In this document: positions 1-7,751 of the stretch, piece after piece
Position numbering within the stretch: position 1 is the stretch's first letter
How the letters are laid out: each line of letters starts with the position of its first letter
NCBI RefSeq assembly: GCF_040371085.1
Contig: NZ_JAMBMT010000001.1
Coordinates: 1,736,001-1,800,000, forward strand
Direction: 5' to 3'
Length of the DNA: 64,000 nucleotides
DNA from: Psychrobacter sp. AH5
GTDB taxonomy: Bacteria > Pseudomonadota > Gammaproteobacteria > Pseudomonadales > Moraxellaceae
The notes under the pieces: generated by a model
Told to the model about the DNA's origin: nothing
The model's database searches: none
The model's input: the letters and a program-made list of their open reading frames with translations, nothing else
Made by a program: the position numbers and the translations under genes

Positions 1-294
1 GCCAAGCTAATAGATACTCAGCCAAAGGTTAGTCATGAGCTGGTGATTCGTCAGCTAAGAGCGAACACCGAGCAACTGGCGCGGAAAGTCATAGAAGTCA
101 TGGGACAAGCTTTGGGGGCTGCGCCGTTTTGTAGTAATGCGCACTTTGCCAGATTGGCAGCCGATTTGCCTGTGTTTATTCGCCAAAGTCATGGCGCTTT
201 TGATTTACAAAAGATTGGCGAGCTGGCTAGTGAGTCTATCGGCCCGTTATCAAAAAACCCTCTGATTAGGCAGGAGGATCTATGGCAGTTATAA
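1..294 (+). CDS. Acyl-CoA-dehydrogenase-like protein, C-terminal part (5' end outside window)
   Basis: The reading frame is open from base 1 to the TAA at 292-294, so this is the last ~97 codons of a longer gene. The visible tail contains GAAPFC, an ADLPVFIRQSH stretch and a DLQKIGELA helix. This resembles the C-terminus of the acyl-CoA-dehydrogenase-like proteins that sit beside PIG-L deacetylase, NodS-like methyltransferase and GT2 genes in other gammaproteobacteria. That arrangement continues here: the next gene starts 13 bases before this stop, which suggests translational coupling. The flavin-binding and catalytic regions lie outside the window, so whether it is an active dehydrogenase cannot be judged. 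The family call rests partly on context. Confidence 0.6.
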   Translation, partial: AKLIDTQPKVSHELVIRQLRANTEQLARKVIEVMGQALGAAPFCSNAHFARLAADLPVFIRQSHGAFDLQKIGELASESIGPLSKNPLIRQEDLWQL

Positions 295-1115
295 CTTTGA
301 GTAATGAGGTTTTAGATGATAAGGTGGAACAAAATAGCCACCCGATCGTTGGTGACCGTATCATTAAAGGGCAAGGCACCAGTCAAAAGGCTTGGCAGAA
401 TTGGGCAGGACTACAAAATATGGCGCGGTTAGATGTCGCTACTCGCTTCCCTGCACAGCAGCGAGTGTGTCTTTTTGCGCCGCATCCTGACGATGAAATA
501 TTAGGTTGCGGCGGTCTACTACAGCAGCTGGCGGCTAATGGTAATGATATTTTGCTGGTTCACGTCACCAACGGCACCCAAAGTCATCCCCACTCACAAA
601 TTTATTCTCAAGATAAGCTCAACATTATCCGCCCACAAGAGAGTCTAGCAGCGCTAAAGGTGCTAGGCGTGGAGCAGCAGGTCACAACTATCCACTTAGA
701 TTTGAGCGATGGCGAGGTATTCAATCAGCAGGCAAAGCTGCATAACAAACTGACCACTATCATTCAGCCGAATGATATTTTGGTGACGCCCTTTATACAC
801 GACGGTCATCCTGATCACGAAGCGACGGGGCAAGTCGTCGCTGCATTTGCTAGACAACAGCAATTGGCTTGTTATCAGGTATTGATCTGGGCATGGCACT
901 GGGCTGAGCCTGCTGACAGCCGTATTCCTTGGCAGCATGCTGTTAGAGTAACTTTAGATACGCAGCAATTACAGCGTAAAACCGCGGCGATTACTTGTTT
1001 TAAAAGCCAAATCGAGAGCGATGAGAGTACCGGCAATCCACCTATTTTATCCGCGCAAACTATCGCTAGAATCAGCCAACCTTGGGAGGTGTATCTATAT
1101 GAGCCAAATGCCTAA
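282..1115 (+). CDS. PIG-L family (LmbE-like) deacetylase
   Basis: A 277-residue protein of the PIG-L/LmbE family, zinc-dependent enzymes that remove N-acetyl groups from sugar amines such as GlcNAc derivatives. The metal-binding signature APHPDDE is at about residues 66-72, followed by ILGCGG. The second histidine motif HDGHPDHE is at about 173-180. The start is set by a strong AGGAGG at 272-277, four bases before ATG 282, inside the previous gene's end. The 3' end overlaps the methyltransferase gene by 17 bases. There is no signal peptide, so it should act in the cytoplasm. The substrate is unknown; an amino sugar that is later methylated or glycosylated is the natural inference from the neighbours. 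Confidence 0.87.
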   Translation: MAVITLSNEVLDDKVEQNSHPIVGDRIIKGQGTSQKAWQNWAGLQNMARLDVATRFPAQQRVCLFAPHPDDEILGCGGLLQQLAANGNDILLVHVTNGTQSHPHSQIYSQDKLNIIRPQESLAALKVLGVEQQVTTIHLDLSDGEVFNQQAKLHNKLTTIIQPNDILVTPFIHDGHPDHEATGQVVAAFARQQQLACYQVLIWAWHWAEPADSRIPWQHAVRVTLDTQQLQRKTAAITCFKSQIESDESTGNPPILSAQTIARISQPWEVYLYEPNA

Positions 1116-1824
1116 CTCTACTTTGCCAGTCGATGCTGGTTTCAGCGCTACTGACTTAAGCGCTTCTGATCTAACCACTTTTGATAGTCAGGCTGATGGC
1201 TATCCAGAGGCTTATTTTGATGCCTTATATCAAGGTAATGGTGATCCTTGGCAGTATCAAACGCGCTGGTATGAGAAGCGCAAGCGTGATATGTGTTTAG
1301 CAGCATTGCCGCAAGCGAATTATATTAATGGCGTTGAATTAGGCTGTGGGAATGGCGTATTTAGTGAATTGTTGGCTGGTCGCTGCCAGAGCCTCTTGAG
1401 TATAGATGGTAATCAAAAAGCGGTGCAGCTCGCCAAACAACGCTTAGTAAACCACTCCAACATCAAAGTGGTACAAGGGGTGATTCCTCAAGTTTTAGCG
1501 GAGACCCCGATCAATAATAACCAGTCTTATGACTTAATAGTTATTAGTGAGATTTTATATTATTTACCTCTAGCTGATATTGATCAAGTTATCTCTTGGA
1601 TTGAGCAAAGCCTTGCTTTAAGTGGCACCCTACTTTGCTGTCATTGGCGCTATGAGATTGAAGGCTTTGTGATGACTGGCGAAAGCGTACACCAGCATTT
1701 GCAGCAGGCGTTTAATAAAAATTCGGCTTTTACCCATCAAAGCCAACTGGTCGACAGTGATTTTTTATTAGACGTTTGGCAGCGCTCAGCGCAGACCATC
1801 GCCATGCAAGAACAACTCATATAA
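1099..1824 (+). CDS. NodS-like class I SAM-dependent methyltransferase
   Basis: A 241-residue Rossmann-fold methyltransferase. Motif I reads ELGCGNG (residues ~80-86) and is followed by the acidic SIDGN strand. The N-terminal part, with YFDALYQ and a conserved DPW, is typical of the NodS-like group, whose founding member N-methylates the deacetylated glucosamine of Nod factors. The open frame extends upstream to ATG 1021, but ATG 1099 is chosen because GGGAGGTG at 1084-1091 lies about seven bases before it and the upstream residues do not resemble the family. It overlaps the PIG-L gene by 17 bases, so the two are probably translated together. Family call is firm; substrate is inference. Confidence 0.85.
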   Translation: MSQMPNSTLPVDAGFSATDLSASDLTTFDSQADGYPEAYFDALYQGNGDPWQYQTRWYEKRKRDMCLAALPQANYINGVELGCGNGVFSELLAGRCQSLLSIDGNQKAVQLAKQRLVNHSNIKVVQGVIPQVLAETPINNNQSYDLIVISEILYYLPLADIDQVISWIEQSLALSGTLLCCHWRYEIEGFVMTGESVHQHLQQAFNKNSAFTHQSQLVDSDFLLDVWQRSAQTIAMQEQLI

Positions 1825-1837
1825 AATAGGTCAGCGT

Positions 1838-2548
1838 ATGAGAGCCAATAAACCCGGCAATGATATCGACAAGGCTACCACCATCGCCATTGTGATTCCG
1901 GCGCATAACGAGGCGTCGACTATTAGGGCTTGTCTAACGTCGGTGCAGCTCGCTATTGAGCAATTGCCCTCGACTATCAGCGCTTACCCTTTAATAGTCC
2001 TTGACAGCTGTACCGATGAGACACTGAGTTTAGTCAAGAGCGCCAAGGTTGAATATTTGAGCTGTGATTACCGCTGCGTGGGACGGGTGCGAGACTTAGG
2101 GTGTCGTCATGCTATCGCAGGCGGCGCTACTTGGCTTGCCTGCACCGATGCGGACTCGATAGTCGCTGTAGATTGGCTCACGCAGCAAATGGCTTATCTT
2201 AAGCAGCAGCCGACTGCAATGATTTGCGGGGTGGTAAACGTTGATAATTGGGCGCATTTGAGCACTCAGACCCAGCAAGCTTATGAGGCTCATTATCAAG
2301 ACACTATGGGTCATCGTCATATTCATGGCGCTAACCTTAGCTTTAGTAGTGAGGCCTATGTTGCCGTTGGCGGCTTTGTGCCGCTAGCTTGTCATGAAGA
2401 TGTTGAGCTGGTGCAAAATTTTCAAAGCCAAGGCTACCCTATCACTTGGAGTAATAAGGTGCGAGTAACCACCAGTAGCCGCTTGCAAGCAAGGGCTACA
2501 GAAGGGTTTGCAGCCTTTTTGGCAAATTTAGAAAATAACCATTTATAG
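1838..2548 (+). CDS. Family 2 glycosyltransferase
   Basis: A 236-residue GT-A fold glycosyltransferase. The nucleotide-sugar-binding start IPAHNE is at residues ~20-25, a DxD-type motif TDADS at ~103-107, and a likely catalytic HED at ~186-188. There is no transmembrane segment, so it probably works in the cytoplasm or at the inner face of the membrane. It follows the methyltransferase by 13 bases and is the last gene of the cluster, since the following region and the next gene on the opposite strand end it. The donor and acceptor sugars are not predictable. Together with PIG-L and NodS-like partners it suggests assembly of a small modified glycoside. Confidence 0.85.
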   Translation: MRANKPGNDIDKATTIAIVIPAHNEASTIRACLTSVQLAIEQLPSTISAYPLIVLDSCTDETLSLVKSAKVEYLSCDYRCVGRVRDLGCRHAIAGGATWLACTDADSIVAVDWLTQQMAYLKQQPTAMICGVVNVDNWAHLSTQTQQAYEAHYQDTMGHRHIHGANLSFSSEAYVAVGGFVPLACHEDVELVQNFQSQGYPITWSNKVRVTTSSRLQARATEGFAAFLANLENNHL

Positions 2549-2789
2549 TCGTTTTTTAATAGCTTTCAAATAGCTTTTGGTTGATATCTCATTTAATACT
2601 GATGAATAAACACTTCATCGGCATAAGTAAAAATCGCCACTTAAATCAGTGGTTGTTCATGACTTCGATAAGACTCGTACAAATAACGCGGTTTATGCGG
2701 CAAAGCTTTTGCTCAAGCAAGCCCTGACATAAAGAGCGAAAATTATCAAACGATAATAACGCCGATATTTTAGCGTCTATTATACAGTC
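2549..2789. other. Intergenic region between convergent genes
   Basis: No gene seen. A short CCACT/AGTGG inverted repeat lies near 2636-2653 but has no T-run, so it is not a convincing terminator. Confidence 0.4.
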
Positions 2790-3494
2790 CTACTCCGCCT
2801 CATCAATCCTCTGATTGAGCACATCCGCCATCTCATCATCGATAATATGATCTTCGATATAATTGACGACAGCATAAATAGTAGTCAAATCCATCTCTCT
2901 GACGCCTAATTTGACCAGCTCAGCATTGATAGTCTCTAAGCTTATGACATCGTCAGGATTGCCCAATAGGTGCTCGTCAAAACCATCATGGACGAACCAG
3001 TATAGCTTCTCAAGCACGTTAGTCTTTTCGGACAAAGTCGAATAGCCATCGCCTTGAATAAATAAATTAAAGCGATAAGGCATCTCGATATCATTGATAT
3101 AAAAAGTGCGCAAACAGTCTATGGTGTAAGCTTGGCTGTCCTCTTGCTGGTGCTCATCGCTGGTTTGCAAACTGTCCTGCTCTGACATCGGCTCTGTGAC
3201 TAAGCGGCTTAGTAGCTGATAGTCGCCTGCTGTTATTTTATGGTTATAGATGATGGCTGCATCGCCAATAGCGTCAAAAATAACGGCGCTAATATCTAAG
3301 GTATTATCATCGATATCATAAAAGGCTTTTAGGGCCGGCAAAAACTCGGTGAGCTTGTCGTCGGGCACTTCGGTCAAAAACTGCTGCTCATAGATAGTGA
3401 TCATATCTTCAGGAGCATATAGATTGACATTATCGACTTCGTTTCTGCCAGTGGCGGTCAGAGGAATCAAGTTAAAGGGATTGTTATTAGTCAT
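2790..3494 (-). CDS. Hypothetical acidic protein
   Basis: A 234-residue protein that I do not recognise. It is strongly acidic (many DD, DE and EE pairs), has no signal peptide or membrane helix, and ends in an acidic helix. A possible N-terminal extension to position 3530 is rejected: the ATG at 3492-3494 has an AAGG about nine bases upstream on the coding strand, whereas the extension is rich in bulky hydrophobic residues. The gene stands alone, converging with the glycosyltransferase and followed by ~290 bases before another small minus-strand gene. No function can be inferred. Confidence 0.6.
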   Translation of the reverse strand: MTNNNPFNLIPLTATGRNEVDNVNLYAPEDMITIYEQQFLTEVPDDKLTEFLPALKAFYDIDDNTLDISAVIFDAIGDAAIIYNHKITAGDYQLLSRLVTEPMSEQDSLQTSDEHQQEDSQAYTIDCLRTFYINDIEMPYRFNLFIQGDGYSTLSEKTNVLEKLYWFVHDGFDEHLLGNPDDVISLETINAELVKLGVREMDLTTIYAVVNYIEDHIIDDEMADVLNQRIDEAE

Positions 3495-3786
3495 GCACAG
3501 CTGCCTTATGATATAAATTTGCGGTATCAATATCTGTGGCTATTATTCTGGCGTGTATCGCCGATTATGTCGTCACAGAATCTATAGCGGGCATTATCGC
3601 TTATTCAGTTGCTTTTAGATATATGCTCTACTCTAACCGCAAGCTAAATTGGCAGATTAGCCTGTCCCTACTCACATCATAAGACCTTTTATTACTACCA
3701 AAAACTATTAGTGGCTCAAAGCTTAATGCAAGATGCAAAATATAGTTACTATTAAAGCTGATAATAAGGTTTGATAATCCTAGTTT

Positions 3787-4035
3787 TTAGGACTCCATCA
3801 ATTCTTGTTCGATAGCACTTATCTTAATAGGTACTGCAAATGCCCAAGCTCTACCATTATTACAATAGAACTGTCCGTCATAAAACGAGACAATATGAGC
3901 GGTAAAATCATTACCGTAATGATCCATCATCGCTTGCTCATCGCTCTCATCATCTACCGCGCACCATATTTGTGTTGCTCCATTCATAAGCATAACTCTA
4001 GTCAGCTCGCTTCCTGTAATTAAATGACTCATCAT
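3787..4035 (-). CDS. Small hypothetical protein
   Basis: An 82-residue protein without recognised family. It contains an ELTRVMLMNG helix, a WCAVDDESDEQAM segment and a FYDGQFYCNNGRAWAFAVP segment that looks like a beta hairpin. The start is placed at the ATG read from 4033-4035, because AAGGA lies about six bases upstream of it on the coding strand; an upstream ATG at 4050 would bury that site inside the gene. Its promoter side lies ~180 bases from the left end of the IS element. It might be accessory DNA. Confidence 0.5.
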   Translation of the reverse strand: MMSHLITGSELTRVMLMNGATQIWCAVDDESDEQAMMDHYGNDFTAHIVSFYDGQFYCNNGRAWAFAVPIKISAIEQELMES

Positions 4036-4297
4036 CAATTTCCTTGTCATTAAGTAATTAATAGTTACTATTTTTATAGTAAATGCTTTAGTAGATCTAG
4101 GCTAAACTTATTTTGGTTAAGTGGTTATTTAGACTAGCCAATGGCTCGATTTGACTTTACCGTACAGATATCAACTATAGCTAACTGACTTTATATTGAT
4201 AATAGTACAAATGTACTAGGGCGTGTCTTCAATTGGATAAGCCCTAAATAATAGTTACAATACCGCATCTATTGAGTCGATGCGAGAAATACAAGTT

Positions 4298-4528
4298 ATG
4301 GCAAGAAAAGCATTAACAGATACGCTTTGGGATCAATTGCAATCGACGATGATAAAGTACGGCTGCTATCAAACTCAAAACAGCCGAGAGATCATGGAAG
4401 CCATACTGTGGAAACTACGCACAGGGGCGCCTTGGCGAGACATACCTGAAGAATTATGTTCGTGGAAAACAGCCTATAGTCGTTTCAACCGCTGGTCGAA
4501 AACTGGCTTGTGGGCGGATTTTTTTTAG
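4298..4528 (+). pseudogene. IS5-family transposase, N-terminal part
   Basis: This reading frame gives the helix-turn-helix half of an IS5-family transposase, with the conserved segment LRTGAPWRDIPEE and the following FNRWSKTGLWADFF. ATG 4298 is the likely start. The frame stops at TAG right after a run of eight T at 4519-4526. Members of this group often shift by -1 at such runs to join two reading frames, but here a -1 shift leads into a frame without the catalytic domain. The catalytic domain lies in the third frame, so at least one further base is missing. I therefore treat the gene as broken. Confidence 0.75.
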
Positions 4529-4535
4529 CCTTTGA

Positions 4536-5048
4536 GCAGAAGTTGATACGGAATGGGTATTCACAGACGGAAGCTATGTTCGCTGTCATCAGCATGCAAG
4601 TGGAGCTCGGCGTGGTGAAGAGCGAGCAATTGGACAAAGCCGTGGCGGAGCAACTACAAAGATACACCTATCCTGTGATGCCGATGGATATCCGCTCCAT
4701 TTTAAAATCACTGGGGGTGACGTCCACGACAGTCAAATTGCAGGTGAATTGATTGAGATGATTGGACAGGCAGATTACTTTATCGCTGATAAAGGCTATG
4801 ACTCAGAGTGTATCAGAGACAAAGCTCGAAGCCATAATATGATACCTGTCGTTCCTAAAAGGAAGAATGCCAAACAGCCTAATCCAGAGTTTGATAGCTA
4901 TTTGTACAAACTGCGTCATCTTGTTGAAAATATGTTTGCAAGGCTTAAACACTTTCGTAGTATCGCCACTCGCTATGAGAAGTTAGCGCGTAATTTTAAG
5001 TCAATGCTTTATCTGGCGTGTACTATCGTTCATTGTAAGATGAATTGA
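4536..5048 (+). pseudogene. IS5-family transposase, catalytic (DDE) part, out of frame
   Basis: Reading from 4536 in the frame that ends at TGA 5046-5048 gives the catalytic half: VFTDGSYVR carries the first aspartate, ADKGYDSE the second, and HLVENMFARLKHF the glutamate, followed by a normal family C-terminus. This frame has a TGA at 4533-4535 immediately upstream and no start near its beginning, so it cannot be translated on its own from the proper place. A TTG at 4749 would give only the last third, lacking the first aspartate. All three catalytic residues are still present, so the decay is recent or limited to the frame junction. Confidence 0.75.
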
Positions 5049-5186
5049 AGACACGCCCTAATACCTATATCAATGGCATATAAAAGCTACTATTGATAGT
5101 ATGAACGGTAATCTTATGATAAAAAAGCAATTTTCTCTAAAATGATTATCCGCAAAACAACCTTATATTGAGGTAAAATAGCAGCT

Positions 5187-6275
5187 ATGACTGCAGCCTC
5201 CTCCCCCTCTCAGCGCAAAATCATTCATCTAGATATGGATGCTTTTTATGCTAGTGTCGAGCAACGTGATTTTCCTGAGCTACGAGGCAGGCCATTAGTG
5301 GTCGGCGGCGATCCTAGTGGTCGCGGGGTGGTCGCGGCGGCTAGCTACGAGGTACGCAAATTTGGTGTACGCTCAGCGATGTCTTGTTATGAGGCGCGTA
5401 AGCGTTGTCCGGATGTGTTATTTGTGCGCCCGCGCTTTGAGGTTTATCGCGCGGTTAGTGCCGATATTCGTAAGATTATGCACCGCTTGACGCCGCTAGT
5501 AGAGCCTCTATCTCTAGACGAAGCTTATCTCGATGTCACGGGACTTAACGCTCATAAGGGCTCAGCGACTTTGATGGCCAACTGGCTACGCGCGCAAATA
5601 CTGGAGCAGACGGGTCTTACCGCCTCCGCTGGGGTCTCATTTAATAAAATGCTAGCCAAAATAGCCTCTGATCTTAATAAGCCCAATGGTACTGCTATTA
5701 TCACTCCAGATGAGGCTGAGGCTTTTATTAGTAGCTTACCGATTGAGCGCTTTCATGGCATTGGTAAAGCGACGGCCAAACGTATGCATGCTTTAGGTAT
5801 CAAGAATGGTGCTGATTTGCGTCGTACCGAAGCTACGCTACTAGTAAATGAATTTGGTAAACGGGGTCAGTTTTATCATGACATCGCTCACGGCAAGGAT
5901 TTGCGTCCGGTAAAAGCGCAGCGCCAACATAAATCAGTCGGTTCTGAGACCACTTTTCGCGATAATCTAAGGGCTGATGCGCCTTTACTAGTGCAGATTT
6001 ATGAGCAAAACGATGACGCTTTTACGCAATTACAAAAAAAGCAGCTTATCGCTTATACCATTACTCTAAAAGTTAAATACGCCGACTTTAGCCAAATCAC
6101 GCGCTCACATACTTTATCCACCGCCTTTACTAGCGCTGAGTCCGCGCACTACTGGCTCGATAAACTGTTTGCTGATATCCCGCGTACTTTGCCCATCCGT
6201 CTAGTAGGCGTCACTTATTCTACTTTAGAGCCTGCCACACAACAGCTACCGCAGCTCAATTTATTTGATTTTTAA
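5187..6275 (+). CDS. dinB: DNA polymerase IV (Y family)
   Basis: A 362-residue error-prone translesion polymerase. The metal-binding DMDAFYASVE is at residues ~16-25 and the catalytic SLDEAYLD at ~109-116, with D111/E112 as the second acidic pair. A GIGKATAKRM helix-hairpin-helix type segment follows in the thumb. The C-terminus ends with QLNLFDF, which fits the beta-clamp-binding motif of Pol IV. The gene starts 128 bases after the IS right end. The upstream region contains no CTG-N10-CAG LexA box; there is not even a CTG triplet between 5059 and 5186. This fits a Moraxellaceae-type damage response without a classical LexA, though that is inference. Confidence 0.95.
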   Translation: MTAASSPSQRKIIHLDMDAFYASVEQRDFPELRGRPLVVGGDPSGRGVVAAASYEVRKFGVRSAMSCYEARKRCPDVLFVRPRFEVYRAVSADIRKIMHRLTPLVEPLSLDEAYLDVTGLNAHKGSATLMANWLRAQILEQTGLTASAGVSFNKMLAKIASDLNKPNGTAIITPDEAEAFISSLPIERFHGIGKATAKRMHALGIKNGADLRRTEATLLVNEFGKRGQFYHDIAHGKDLRPVKAQRQHKSVGSETTFRDNLRADAPLLVQIYEQNDDAFTQLQKKQLIAYTITLKVKYADFSQITRSHTLSTAFTSAESAHYWLDKLFADIPRTLPIRLVGVTYSTLEPATQQLPQLNLFDF

Positions 6276-6340
6276 TGAGTACAAGAGCCACGGCGCTTAG
6301 TGTTAGAGCGACTCTTAAGTTACTATCTTGCCAGGCTTTC

Positions 6341-6349
6341 TGCTACAAT
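6341..6349 (+). promoter_or_regulatory. Extended -10 promoter for queA
   Basis: TGCTACAAT matches an extended -10 element (TGn plus TACAAT at 6344-6349). A start of transcription near 6356 would give a leader of ~28 bases to ATG 6384 and would exclude the upstream start at 6300. Confidence 0.45.
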
Positions 6350-6383
6350 TGTGCCAAAATTTTCTCTTATAAATGATTTCATA

Positions 6384-7589
6384 ATGACTGATATAAATTC
6401 TACTATGGCTCCTAACCACGCACCTGTCGATGAGACAAATACAGACGCCTATTTAAGTGTTGATAACTATTTAAGCGTTGACGATTATGATTATGAGTTG
6501 CCTGATTCTCTTATTGCCCGTTATCCGCTTGAGGAGCGCTCAGCCTCCAAGCTACTGTACTTGCCAGCAAGCTTAAATAATAAACCATCTAAGCCTATCG
6601 ATCATTTATTTACTGATTTACCCTCGCTGCTCAATACAGGCGATTTGATTGTATTTAATGATACCAAGGTGATGAAGGCACGCTTATTTGGACAAAAAGA
6701 CACCGGCGGTAAAGTTGAGGTTTTAATCGAGCGCTTAGTGCAGCACGAGGATATGACGGCTGACAAGCTTGAGCCTTGGCGCGAGCAAGCAGCGACTTAT
6801 CCGCATCTAGCGCTATGCCATATCAAGGCCAGTAAAGCGCCAAAAATAGGACAGCAGCTCTCCTTTGCCGGCGCGCAAATGAACGCGCTGATGATAGGTC
6901 GTGAAGACAATTTATTTATATTAGCGTTTGCCGCGCCCCTCTTGCCAGACTTAGAGCGCTATGGCGAGCTGCCGATACCGCCTTATTTTGAGCGGCATGC
7001 TGATGCAACTGACAACACTCGCTATCAGACCGTTTTTCATGATCCGGCAAAACTTGCTAGCGTCGCTGCTCCTACGGCAAGTCTGCATTTCGATGAAAAA
7101 GTATTGGCTATGCTCGCGGACAAAGGCATCAATACTGCTTTTGTGACGTTGCATGTCGGCGCTGGAACCTTTGCCCCGGTTAAAGCGGACAACTTGCTTG
7201 AGCATAAGATGCATAGCGAATACGCGCATCTACCGCAAGCGACCGCCGATCTGATCAATCAAACCCATGCTAATGGCAAGCAAGTGATCGCTGTCGGCAC
7301 CACCGTGACTCGAGTGCTTGAGAGCGCTTATCAGCAGACTGCAATCGATGGACAGCCGCTAGCGAGTTGGTCTGGCGATACTGAGATTTTTATTTATCCA
7401 GGCTTTAAATTTGGGGTAATTGATCGTTTATTGACTAATTTTCATTTGCCAAAATCGACCTTATTAATGCTAGTAGCAGCCTTTGCTGGCAAGTCTACGA
7501 TTGAGCAAGCTTATCAGCACGCTATTGAGCAGCAGTATCGGTTTTTTAGTTATGGCGATGCGATGCTTTTGGATAAAGCTTATCAATAA
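6384..7589 (+). CDS. queA: S-adenosylmethionine:tRNA ribosyltransferase-isomerase
   Basis: Adds the cyclopentene-diol precursor to 7-deazaguanine in the anticodon of GUN tRNAs, the step that makes epoxyqueuosine. Family landmarks are YELPDSLIARYPLEERSAS near the N-terminus, LIVFNDTKVMKARL, ASLHFDE, FVTLHVGAGTFAPV and TNFHLPKSTLLMLV. From ATG 6384 the protein is 401 residues, about 45 longer than usual, because of an N-terminal extension that includes a short tandem repeat (YLSVDNYLSVDDYDYELP). An even longer open frame begins at 6300, but a probable promoter lies inside that stretch. Lies 108 bases after dinB with its own promoter. tgt is not in the window. Confidence 0.95.
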   Translation: MTDINSTMAPNHAPVDETNTDAYLSVDNYLSVDDYDYELPDSLIARYPLEERSASKLLYLPASLNNKPSKPIDHLFTDLPSLLNTGDLIVFNDTKVMKARLFGQKDTGGKVEVLIERLVQHEDMTADKLEPWREQAATYPHLALCHIKASKAPKIGQQLSFAGAQMNALMIGREDNLFILAFAAPLLPDLERYGELPIPPYFERHADATDNTRYQTVFHDPAKLASVAAPTASLHFDEKVLAMLADKGINTAFVTLHVGAGTFAPVKADNLLEHKMHSEYAHLPQATADLINQTHANGKQVIAVGTTVTRVLESAYQQTAIDGQPLASWSGDTEIFIYPGFKFGVIDRLLTNFHLPKSTLLMLVAAFAGKSTIEQAYQHAIEQQYRFFSYGDAMLLDKAYQ

Positions 7590-7751
7590 GGCGCTACCCT
7601 AAAACTGCAGATACTTTTTATTTATCGCTTACTATCTATATTTTATGCGCTAGGCATTACCACATTTTGCGTTTGCTTAATGCAATAATTAAGTTAATAT
7701 GACTAAACTATAGATTGCTATATATCTAAATGGCTACTTAAAGGGCAGCGC

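Larger units (their letters stand above)
4219..5058 (+). mobile_element. IS5-family (IS427-like) insertion sequence, decayed
   Basis: An 840-bp element bounded by perfect 16-bp terminal inverted repeats: GGGCGTGTCTTCAATT at 4219-4234 and its complement at 5043-5058. It is flanked on both sides by TA (4217-4218 and 5059-5060), the 2-bp target duplication usual for the IS427 group. Inside is a single transposase reading region in two frames. The ends are intact, so the element could still be moved by a transposase supplied from elsewhere, but its own gene appears broken (see the transposase entries). It sits between a small hypothetical gene and dinB and does not interrupt a recognisable gene. 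Confidence 0.92.

Noticed and set aside
4510..4752. 80-codon frame in the middle of the IS element
   Set aside because: It is the third reading frame of the transposase; its protein has no family match, whereas the other frame gives the DDE domain.
5059..5186. LexA box before dinB
   Set aside because: No CTG-N10-CAG pattern is present.
6300..6383. Upstream start for queA
   Set aside because: The probable promoter lies inside this stretch and homology starts later.
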